Source: Thermoplasmata archaeon
Lineage (GTDB): Archaea; Thermoplasmatota; Thermoplasmata; Thermoplasmatales; Thermoplasmataceae
DNA length: 7,657 nucleotides
Assembly (NCBI GenBank): GCA_021806355.1
Contig: JAJZXT010000023.1
Location: forward strand, 1-7,657
Direction of reading: 5' to 3'
Under the pieces are notes generated by a model. The model searched no databases, was not told the DNA's origin, and was given only the letters and a program-made list of their open reading frames with translations. Numbering within the stretch: the first letter of the stretch is position 1; every line of letters starts with the position of its first letter. This document shows positions 1 to 6,219 of this stretch, one piece after another. Position numbers and translations under genes: made by a program.

Positions 1-2200
1 CGGAATATAGTTGGGTTGTTCCTATTGCATATGAATATGTTCCGTTTGGAAGGTAAATGGATTCTGATGACGATCCTATGGTGAAATTTGCAGGCCTACC
101 GTTCATGTTTATGAACCATGATACCGGTGAAATCATTCCGGTTTCCCTGAAATTTACATTGTATTCGGGAAATAATTTTACAACGAGTATTTTTGCGGAG
201 TGCAGAGGCAAGGCAAATATGTTGTTATTAGATGTATCAACCGCTATTGATCGTATCCATGAACCGACGGTGATATTGCCTTCCAAATATTCTGTGGTTG
301 CGTTGATGACCCCAATATCTTGACAAAGGGAGAACCCCTTACCAGAACCACTATCAATAGCGAATATATTCTGATTTGATGAATCATACACCGCTGATCC
401 AAAACTGCTCGGAAGCGATGACAAAGGAGTTGTGTTGTTTGTTGATGGCGTCCATGCTGTTCCGGGACATTCTATTATTTTTCCAGTTATTGGATCAAGA
501 ACTGTGTCTCCTATCATAAGTGGCCCATTAAGTCCAATAAAATAACCAACGTATTGCATTTTCACGATGTTTATTGCATCGATTGCCTTGCTTCCCTTTA
601 CAAATACATAAATATACCCTGTGCTCTTGTCATAAATCATTGATGTGGCTCCTCCTGCATAATACCCTTTGAAGAAAGGGATAGATGTAATAACTGACCC
701 GGAAGCAGTAAAAACAGTGATATTATTTGAATTTCGGTTAAGAGTATAAACATCATTGGTTTTTGAGCAGTAGAAAATGCTGCCAGGATCAGAACCTACG
801 GTCACATTTTTCACCACAAAAAATGTTTTCGTATTGACGATGGAAACTGTATTTGAAAAGCTATTTGAAACATACAGATATCCAGAACTGGGATCTAATG
901 CAAAGGAAGTGGAACGCAGACCAGTACATATTTCCCCTTGTGAGGTCAATGTTGTTGCATTGAATGCCGAAAGTGTTCCATTGCTTGCTGATACGTATAG
1001 AACATTATTGTATTTGTCATAGAAAGCTCCTATCGGAGTACTATCACCGAGGGGGATTGCGGAGTTACTTTCTATTTCGTTTCCTTTAAAAGGTATTATT
1101 TGGTTTTTAGCAGTATATCCTATATACACTTCATTTCTTTTATTATCAAACGCCGAATATTCTGTGTTGCATATTGCGTCACCGTTGAATGAAGACACTT
1201 TTAAATGCCCACTGACCGTTAACGATGTAGCATTGAGAACGGATACCGAACCATTCCTATTTAAAAGATAAACATAGCTCAACACCGGATTATAAGCGAC
1301 ACTGTTTATTTGGATAGTGCAATTAATCGTTTTATTGATTTTTCCGGTAGTGCCATTGATTATCAATATAGTGTTTGAATCTTCTCCCCCGGTTATAAAA
1401 ACATTGTTGATTGCGTCGTGAACCATTCCGAAAATGCTACAACCGTTTACTTTAACATATTTAATTGAATCGTTTTCATTTAAATTTATGATGGCGATGC
1501 GTGTACCTTCATTAGCATATAAAATATTTTCACTCTTAGAATATAATAATGAGTATACAACTTGTCCTAGATTCGCGACGTTATTGATACTGTTTGTACT
1601 GAGATTTAGAGATGTTACATTACCATTTGATGCAAAAAATAATGAATTGTTTTGTGTGTCTATTGCGGTTGCATATATGCAAGAACTCATGTTCGGCAAT
1701 AGAACATTTATTCTCCCAGTCGAAGGGTTCAGAGAAATGATTGTGGTGTTGACATTATCAGGGCGCCCCGATATGTCATAGACAACTAAATATAGCTTAT
1801 CATTAATGTTGTCAAATCCAAGCCAGTTTATTCCTGTGCCAAAATTTTCACTTTTAATTATGTTAGTGACTTTATTTTGTGATAAATTCATTTGAGATAT
1901 TAAGTTACCTGAAGCTTCGTACAAGAAACCGTTATTGGAGTCAAAGGCCATGGATCCATCCCAATGCCCTGTTAGTTCTTTTGAGAAATTGCTCTGAGAG
2001 CTTCCAAGACAAAAGCTTGATTTAACACCTCCCATATTTATTACATTGCCTGAATTACTCGAAGAGACAAGAGTTTGCATAGGGTTAGCTTGTAATTCCG
2101 TATTGATCTTAACCAGGTTAACGGTACTTACTGTAACTAGCATCATAATTATGGTTATTACCAAGAATCTAACAGTCTTTGATACTTTAAGTTTGTTCAT
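1..2200 (-). CDS. Secreted YVTN-type beta-propeller surface protein (C-terminus beyond window)
   Basis: An uninterrupted frame runs from the ATG at 2200 to the left window edge (733 codons, no stop), so the C-terminus is missing. A signal/anchor segment lies at residues 11-30 (basic MNKLKVSK, then RFLVITIIMMLVTV). From about residue 80 to 675 there are roughly 13 strand-turn-strand units of about 40-45 residues with YVSNSFSNTVSI-like cores (best copy at 443), typical of YVTN/YncE beta-propeller blades. That number suggests two propellers in tandem. From residue 680 a different domain begins (YNVNFRETG, later LPNGTYSYAIG near 717), matching the beta-rich repeat common in Thermoplasmatales surface proteins and thermopsin-type proteins. 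There are many N-X-S/T sequons, consistent with heavy N-glycosylation. The start is fixed by a GAGGTGA ribosome site 4 bases upstream. It is the second gene of an operon with the G1-like protein. The ligand is unknown; a surface adhesion or scaffold role is inferred. Confidence 0.85.
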   Translation of the reverse strand, partial: MNKLKVSKTVRFLVITIIMMLVTVSTVNLVKINTELQANPMQTLVSSSNSGNVINMGGVKSSFCLGSSQSNFSKELTGHWDGSMAFDSNNGFLYEASGNLISQMNLSQNKVTNIIKSENFGTGINWLGFDNINDKLYLVVYDISGRPDNVNTTIISLNPSTGRINVLLPNMSSCIYATAIDTQNNSLFFASNGNVTSLNLSTNSINNVANLGQVVYSLLYSKSENILYANEGTRIAIINLNENDSIKYVKVNGCSIFGMVHDAINNVFITGGEDSNTILIINGTTGKINKTINCTIQINSVAYNPVLSYVYLLNRNGSVSVLNATSLTVSGHLKVSSFNGDAICNTEYSAFDNKRNEVYIGYTAKNQIIPFKGNEIESNSAIPLGDSTPIGAFYDKYNNVLYVSASNGTLSAFNATTLTSQGEICTGLRSTSFALDPSSGYLYVSNSFSNTVSIVNTKTFFVVKNVTVGSDPGSIFYCSKTNDVYTLNRNSNNITVFTASGSVITSIPFFKGYYAGGATSMIYDKSTGYIYVFVKGSKAIDAINIVKMQYVGYFIGLNGPLMIGDTVLDPITGKIIECPGTAWTPSTNNTTPLSSLPSSFGSAVYDSSNQNIFAIDSGSGKGFSLCQDIGVINATTEYLEGNITVGSWIRSIAVDTSNNNIFALPLHSAKILVVKLFPEYNVNFRETGMISPVSWFINMNGRPANFTIGSSSESIYLPNGTYSYAIGTTQLYS

Positions 2201-2204
2201 GATT

Positions 2205-2211
2205 TCACCTC
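2205..2211 (-). promoter_or_regulatory. Shine-Dalgarno of the beta-propeller gene
   Basis: GAGGTGA on the minus strand lies 4 bases before the ATG at 2200, inside the 33-base gap after the upstream gene's stop. The site supports translation of this gene from a shared transcript, and it decides the start codon. Confidence 0.8.
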
Positions 2212-2233
2212 AATTTCAATTTTGGAAATTAAA

Positions 2234-3550
2234 TTATACCGATTCATCTAGCGTTGTCCAGTAGCAAGTGGTTGCAAGGCTTATGTCGTATGTTCCGGGG
2301 TTTGAAGACGACTGGAAACCGTTGTTCAGGTTTTGATATCGAGGATTCTGCTGAAGATAGTAGTAGTTATACCATCCATTTGACCATGCTGTTTGCCCAT
2401 TGATTATGTTGTTATTAGCTGTTCCTCGGATGCAGGATACTGAGAAAGGATTAAACTCTGGTAATTGAAATGGCAACGCGTTCATTAGTGGAGTCTCGAC
2501 TACTGAGCTAAAAAAATACGGAGTAAATAGTTGTGATGGTATTATTCGAATGAAATTATGGGCACCATTGTTAAGGTTGCAAGCGTTTATGCAGAAATCA
2601 CCAGAATTAGAATAAGTAATTATTATATTTATAGTGTCTCCTGCTGCCGGACAAACGCGATTTAATGGTTGAATACCATTATAACAACCGGAACCACTTT
2701 GAGCATCCTGGTAGAAAATGCAAGGTGCTTGATTAGGGCGAACAAAAACTCCTGCTTGAACCATACCTCCACCAACATTAGCTGAAAGTGATTCCCAAAT
2801 TACCATTCCGACATTTGTATATTTACCTACTCCGTAACTCTTACATGTCGAGGGATCATAAACACCGATTTCATTTTGGTCTGAGACTCCTGTTGGAATC
2901 TGTATATTCTCTGATACTGCTGTCACTTCATAATTGAAGTTGCAAGTCACCGTGTGTGGCCACGGTGGCAATCCCACACTCCAACCAACATTTTTTGTTT
3001 TAGTGCCTTGATCATAGAAGACATATCCATCCCAGTATGTACTTTCTGTTCCGGCAACAATAAGAGATTTCGGTAAGATTTTTATTACCACTTGTTGGGT
3101 TCCATCAATTGTTTCTACAGTGAAAGATATCTTCTTTTGCGTTTTACCATCCTTCATGTACTTAGCTATCAGGCTTATCGATATGTTTCCTGAAGAATTT
3201 GAACTTACCCCCAGACAGCAGATTGGGTTGCCTCCTAAAGAAAGAACTTTTGGGTATATCAGTTGCCACTGATTCATCACTGTTGAGATTTCATCTGAAA
3301 GATTGAAATTCACCGATGCATTGTGTGATACGTCCCATGACTTCTCTCGGTTGTATGACTTCGTTGTAATGCTCTTCAAATATGATGATGTGATTGAAGT
3401 GCTATAAACCTGATTGGCTGAACCAATCTGAAATGCATGTTCAGAATGGTTTATACCAACCGGATTATTTCCCTGATAGATGATTGCTCCGAGAGAAGCA
3501 AACATCATTACTATTCCTAAAACCATCAGTTTCTTGATTTGTGCCTTCAT
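2234..3550 (-). CDS. Exported Cys-rich protein resembling G1 glutamic peptidase (eqolisin / Peptidase_A4)
   Basis: The product is 438 residues from the ATG at 3550. Residues 1-26 form a signal peptide or anchor (MKAQIKK, then LMVLGIVMMFASLGAIIY). Residues 30-165 are an unassigned N-terminal region, possibly a propeptide. From about 170 the motif order resembles acid-active eqolisins: TYWDGYVFYD (171-180), where family members have W-x-GYV; SVGLPPWP (191-198), like the SWTVP strand; MVQAGVF (263-269), with Gln265 at the catalytic Gln position of QAG/QTG; GDTINIIITYS (304-314), like GDTISASIS; FSSVVETPL (347-355), with Glu352 at the AEWIVE catalytic Glu; then LPEFNPFSVS, like the LADFGTVTF strand. 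The usual W-x-GI-G before the Gln reads WESLSA, so the match is divergent. Eleven cysteines after the signal suggest disulfides. Such enzymes work near pH 2-4, which suits extracellular proteolysis in a thermoacidophile. Fold assignment is inference from motif order; activity is unproven. Confidence 0.6.
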   Translation of the reverse strand: MKAQIKKLMVLGIVMMFASLGAIIYQGNNPVGINHSEHAFQIGSANQVYSTSITSSYLKSITTKSYNREKSWDVSHNASVNFNLSDEISTVMNQWQLIYPKVLSLGGNPICCLGVSSNSSGNISISLIAKYMKDGKTQKKISFTVETIDGTQQVVIKILPKSLIVAGTESTYWDGYVFYDQGTKTKNVGWSVGLPPWPHTVTCNFNYEVTAVSENIQIPTGVSDQNEIGVYDPSTCKSYGVGKYTNVGMVIWESLSANVGGGMVQAGVFVRPNQAPCIFYQDAQSGSGCYNGIQPLNRVCPAAGDTINIIITYSNSGDFCINACNLNNGAHNFIRIIPSQLFTPYFFSSVVETPLMNALPFQLPEFNPFSVSCIRGTANNNIINGQTAWSNGWYNYYYLQQNPRYQNLNNGFQSSSNPGTYDISLATTCYWTTLDESV

Positions 3551-3564
3551 ACGGGCGGGAAATG

Positions 3565-3589
3565 ATATATATATATAAATCTTGGCTTT
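3565..3589 (-). promoter_or_regulatory. Archaeal TATA/BRE promoter, leaderless start
   Basis: Read on the minus strand, a purine-containing BRE-like AAAGCCAAG (3589-3581) is followed directly by ATTTATATATATATAT (3580-3565). The first TATA octamer is centred near 3575, about 26 bases from the ATG at 3550, which is the normal archaeal TATA-to-transcription-start distance. There is no Shine-Dalgarno before that ATG, so the mRNA is probably leaderless. This also argues against a longer reading frame starting at 3616, whose extra 22 codons would be the promoter itself. Confidence 0.75.
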
Positions 3590-4138
3590 ATTTAGGCTTA
3601 GAATAACGCCACTCAATTGTCATTGGAGACATTTCTCTATCTTGATCAACAACTGAAATCTTAACTTATACTGGATTCTCAAAGATTTCATACCTACATT
3701 TATCCTTCAATGGAAAAGGAAATATTCGATAGTTTGGCATATTTCAAGAAATTGAATGAGAATTTGATTAAATGAGTATCGGGGATGATTACATTGCAGG
3801 AAGTATGCACTCCAATGACACAATATGATTACCTTTGAACAAGTGAGTTTATGACGGATGTAAATATGCCAGTATACTGATCGCTAATACAAAAACGCCC
3901 ATAGAAACAGAGCAAAAGTCTTATAACTTGTCCTTTAATTATGTCTCAACTCCTAACGAGCTAAATCCAAGCAGACAATCTGCAATGCATAAACTCGACG
4001 AAGAAGATGTTCATCATTGCCTTTGTATACATTGGACAAAACTCTATAAGTGCATGGAAAGGGTTGAATGGGATTAGATCTCAATGCATCACAATGAATA
4101 TTTGTGATATGGTACCCTAAAAGCTTAAGGATCTTGAC
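3590..4138. other. Intergenic region without a convincing gene
   Basis: About 550 AT-rich bases separate the divergent secreted-protein and redox operons. Short reading frames exist on the plus strand: a 21-codon ATG frame at 3710-3775, and a 76-codon open stretch at 3847-4077 whose first ATG (3985) leaves only 30 codons. On the minus strand a frame runs 4210 to 3953 but overlaps the start of the flavoprotein gene. None has a good ribosome site, a recognisable domain or a clear composition signal. I see no RNA gene, array or inverted terminal repeat. It may hold a decayed gene plus the promoter of the plus-strand operon; a weak TATA-like TGAATATTT lies near 4095. Confidence 0.5.
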
Positions 4139-4144
4139 GAGGTG
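4139..4144 (+). promoter_or_regulatory. Shine-Dalgarno that selects the TTG start at 4150
   Basis: GAGGTG ends 5 bases before TTG at 4150. The next gene in the operon shows the same geometry, with GGTG then 5 bases then ATG at 5301. A GTG at 4144 is in frame but shares its G with the ribosome site, so it is unlikely to be the start. Confidence 0.65.
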
Positions 4145-4149
4145 TGATA

Positions 4150-5292
4150 TTGAAAGTACCGGAAAGAATAGTTGTGGTAGGAAATAGTACAGCAGGAATA
4201 ACCGTTGCAAACAAGCTTAGAACGAGAATTTCAAGGGAAAACGCCGAAATTATCCTGATTTCCGGTGGAAATAGGCATTATTTTAATGATGCCTCCGTTT
4301 TTGTTCCCGTTAATTTTCTGCAGACATCACAGTTGTCTGCTCCAATAAAAGGATTGATAAAAAACTCAATCGTTTTTGTGAATGAAAATGTGAAAATGAT
4401 AGATATAGAAAGTAAGGGGGTAACAACAGATGATGGCCATCTTATCAGATATACCTATTTAGTGTTGGCAGGAGATTTTGATTCTGCACATGATACAATT
4501 CCCGGCTTTATAGAAGAAGCCAGATCAGTTAACGCTGTTCAAAATGCTATTGCCCTCAGAGAGGATATTGAGAGTTTGAAATCAGGAACAATCGTGATCG
4601 GAAATGCTCAAAACTACATGGGAAATGAGACTCTAATCAGCGATCTTGCAATTGTAATATCTAATGATATGAAGAGAAGGAAACAGGATACCAGGGTCAA
4701 GGTTCAGGTGTTTTTCCCCGAGGCGAAGATCCACGGCAGCAATGAATTGTATAAGCACATTGAGGCCGTGTTAACGGAAAACAACATCGAAGTCGTGAGT
4801 GGATTCAACCTTGCATCAGTGAACGTCAAGAATAAGGAACTTGTTTCAACGGACGGAAAGACCATAAAGTATAACCTGCCAATAATAATGCCGCCAGAGT
4901 CCCTGGACAGGTCGATCATTTCCTCAAACATCCCGAAGGATGATAGCGGTAAAATTAAATTTGATCTCGACACATTGTCTGTCAGCGGGCATGAAGATAT
5001 CTTCACCATTGGAGGATCGCTGAATTTACACGGTTCCCAGACAATAAGTACTGCCCTGGATCAGGCTGAGTTTGTATCAGCATTTATCGCTAACAGGATA
5101 TCTGGATACAGGGATCCTGGGACTTATGAATTCAAGATTCAGTTGCAGCCAATATTGAATTCCAGAAGTGCAGAGACTATCCTTATTTCTGGAGAAGATT
5201 TGGTTGTTGGAAAACCTTCTGAGACTGACTTTCTGATGAGGCTTTATGCCCATTCTTCTTATTTGTGCAGAGAGATTAGAGGTTTTATATAG
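4150..5292 (+). CDS. SQR-like FAD/NAD(P)-type oxidoreductase with degenerate motifs
   Basis: The product is 380 residues from TTG at 4150. Two Rossmann-type units and their spacing match the sulfide:quinone oxidoreductase/NDH-2 flavoprotein family: RIVVVGNSTAGITVANKLR at 6-24, a strand-turn ILISGGNRHYF near 35-45, a second GTIVIG unit at 146-151, IIMPP at 245-249, and an end motif DIFTIGGSLNLHGSQTIS at 283-300. Key positions are altered. The first dinucleotide motif is GNSTAG rather than GxGxxG. The segment that carries CPxAPxE in true SQRs reads NYMGNETLI. The FAD-contact GD reads GG. The only cysteine is Cys373 near the C-terminus, so the Cys-based sulfide oxidation mechanism is not possible. 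It is first in an operon with DUF1641 and OsmC genes, and the next gene's ribosome site overlaps its stop. It may be a non-catalytic or repurposed partner subunit; the family is clear, the function is not. Confidence 0.75.
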   Translation: MKVPERIVVVGNSTAGITVANKLRTRISRENAEIILISGGNRHYFNDASVFVPVNFLQTSQLSAPIKGLIKNSIVFVNENVKMIDIESKGVTTDDGHLIRYTYLVLAGDFDSAHDTIPGFIEEARSVNAVQNAIALREDIESLKSGTIVIGNAQNYMGNETLISDLAIVISNDMKRRKQDTRVKVQVFFPEAKIHGSNELYKHIEAVLTENNIEVVSGFNLASVNVKNKELVSTDGKTIKYNLPIIMPPESLDRSIISSNIPKDDSGKIKFDLDTLSVSGHEDIFTIGGSLNLHGSQTISTALDQAEFVSAFIANRISGYRDPGTYEFKIQLQPILNSRSAETILISGEDLVVGKPSETDFLMRLYAHSSYLCREIRGFI

Positions 5293-5297
5293 GTGAT
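5291..5297 (+). promoter_or_regulatory. Shine-Dalgarno of the DUF1641 gene
   Basis: AGGTGAT overlaps the TAG stop of the flavoprotein gene (5290-5292) and precedes ATG at 5301. This indicates translational coupling within one transcript. Confidence 0.75.
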
Positions 5298-5300
5298 ATT

Positions 5301-5768
5301 ATGGTAACTGATGAAGAAAAACAGAATGAAATAGAAAGAATGTTGGGTGAAATCGTTGAGGACGATGAATCAATGGCCTCAATCCTGAGAATAATATCTG
5401 GGTTGAAGGATTCCGGCAGCCTGCTGCTTCTTGAATCGCTCATTTCCAAAAAAATGCCTGGCAGCACTGTTCAGGTTGAAAAATTAGTTAATTCCAATGA
5501 AATGAATCTTGGCATTCTTAAATTAATTGATGTTCTTACGGCATTTATGGCTGCTATATCGCAGGGGCCAACATCTGGCATGATCACTTCCATATTATAC
5601 AATAGTGACGATCTTGCCGAAACCATGGTTAGTGGTGCTAAAAAGCCCGATAATTACAGCCTGCTTCGACTTATGGGAATGTTTAAGGATCCAGAGCTTG
5701 CAGCAGGCTTGACTGCTGTGTTGAATGCCCTCAAGGAACTGGGCAGGATTTTGAAAACGGTGGGATAA
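5301..5768 (+). CDS. DUF1641 family protein
   Basis: This is a 155-residue soluble, mostly helical protein with an acidic N-terminus. The C-terminal segment LLRLMGMFKDPELAAGL (about 119-135), followed by an LNALKELGRIL helix, is the hallmark of DUF1641, where the pattern is L-x-x-L-x-DP-E-x-x-x-G-L and then L-x-x-L-K-x-L-G. There is no membrane segment, cysteine or metal motif. The biochemical role of the family is not established. Members are commonly encoded beside SQR-like flavoproteins or formate dehydrogenases, and that context is repeated here. The gene starts 8 bases after the flavoprotein stop and ends 1 base before the proposed start of the OsmC gene, so the three are very likely co-transcribed and coupled. 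A role as a partner or adaptor of the flavoprotein is inference. Confidence 0.85.
   Translation: MVTDEEKQNEIERMLGEIVEDDESMASILRIISGLKDSGSLLLLESLISKKMPGSTVQVEKLVNSNEMNLGILKLIDVLTAFMAAISQGPTSGMITSILYNSDDLAETMVSGAKKPDNYSLLRLMGMFKDPELAAGLTAVLNALKELGRILKTVG
5759..5765 (+). promoter_or_regulatory. Putative Shine-Dalgarno for a CTG start
   Basis: GGTGGGA lies just inside the end of the DUF1641 gene, 4 bases before CTG at 5770. It fits the GGTG core seen before the other two genes of this operon, though with 7 rather than 5 bases from GGTG to the start codon. Confidence 0.45.
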
Positions 5769-5769
5769 T

Positions 5770-6213
5770 CTGAGTCTATCAGTAAGTTTCAGGTATGAAG
5801 CAGATAACGGAAGATTTATAACCGACGTTGATGGAAAAGAGAAAATCAGCATCAAGGATCCATTCACCGACAAGAATGTCTTTTATTCTCCAACGGAACT
5901 TCTCCTCCTGGGAATGGGTGGCTGTTCCAGCGATGATGTTCTTCTTATCCTGAAGAAAAGAAAAAATGAAGTCGGTGAATTCAGGTGTGAGGTTTCAGGC
6001 ATAAGGGAAGACACTGATCCAAAAACCCTGAAGTATGCAGATATCCATTATATCATAAGTGGAGACGTGGATGAAGCGTCAGCAAAGAGAGCCATAGAAC
6101 TCAGCCTGTCTAAATACTGCAGTGTTTCAATTCTTGCGAAGAGGGGCGGCACAGACCTCAGATATTCGCTGACACTAAACGGTAAGATGCTAATAAAAGA
6201 AGAAAAGGCTTGA
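5770..6213 (+). CDS. OsmC/Ohr-family redox protein with an apparent CTG start
   Basis: Read from CTG at 5770, the product is 147 residues, normal for OsmC proteins. The N-terminal strands (SVSFRYEADNGRFITDVDG) lead to SPTELLLLGMGGCSSDDV (40-57), with reactive Cys52, and AIELSLSKYCSVS (107-119), with the second Cys117. These are the paired thiols of the OsmC family, used for peroxide or thiol chemistry in many members. An in-frame TGA at 5752 bounds the frame, and no ATG, GTG or TTG occurs before ATG at 5914. Starting at 5914 would remove the first strands and begin only three residues before Cys52, so it is unlikely. CTG sits one base after the DUF1641 stop with a GGTG site upstream, consistent with coupling. 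The exact substrate is unknown; in this operon a persulfide or thiol substrate is plausible. Family confidence is high, start confidence moderate. Confidence 0.85.
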   Translation: MSLSVSFRYEADNGRFITDVDGKEKISIKDPFTDKNVFYSPTELLLLGMGGCSSDDVLLILKKRKNEVGEFRCEVSGIREDTDPKTLKYADIHYIISGDVDEASAKRAIELSLSKYCSVSILAKRGGTDLRYSLTLNGKMLIKEEKA

Positions 6214-6219
6214 TTGATC

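Noticed and set aside
57..2264. Four plus-strand reading frames (57-323, 777-1022, 1434-1781, 2046-2264)
   Set aside because: All lie antisense to the continuous minus-strand beta-propeller frame, or to it and the end of its upstream neighbour, and have no domain or ribosome-site support.
3565..3578. (AT)n run as a microsatellite repeat
   Set aside because: Short, and better explained as the TATA element of the promoter.
3551..3616. N-terminal extension of the G1-like protein starting at 3616
   Set aside because: The extra 22 codons are the TATA promoter; the ATG at 3550 begins a clean signal peptide at the expected transcription start.
4116..4130. Near-palindrome CCTAAAAGCTTAAGG as an operator or terminator
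   Set aside because: The arms do not pair well outside the central AAGCTT, and no T-run follows.
3953..4210. 85-codon minus-strand frame
   Set aside because: It overlaps the start of the flavoprotein gene in antisense, with no recognisable domain or ribosome site.
4704..5009. Minus-strand frame of 101 codons
   Set aside because: Shadow of the conserved flavoprotein frame.
5285..5467. Minus-strand frame of 60 codons
   Set aside because: Antisense shadow of the DUF1641 gene.
5595..5873. Minus-strand frame of 92 codons
   Set aside because: Antisense to the end of the DUF1641 gene and the beginning of the OsmC gene, both recognisable.
5914..5916. ATG as the start of the OsmC gene
   Set aside because: It would delete about 48 residues that match the family N-terminus and leave Cys52 three residues from the start.
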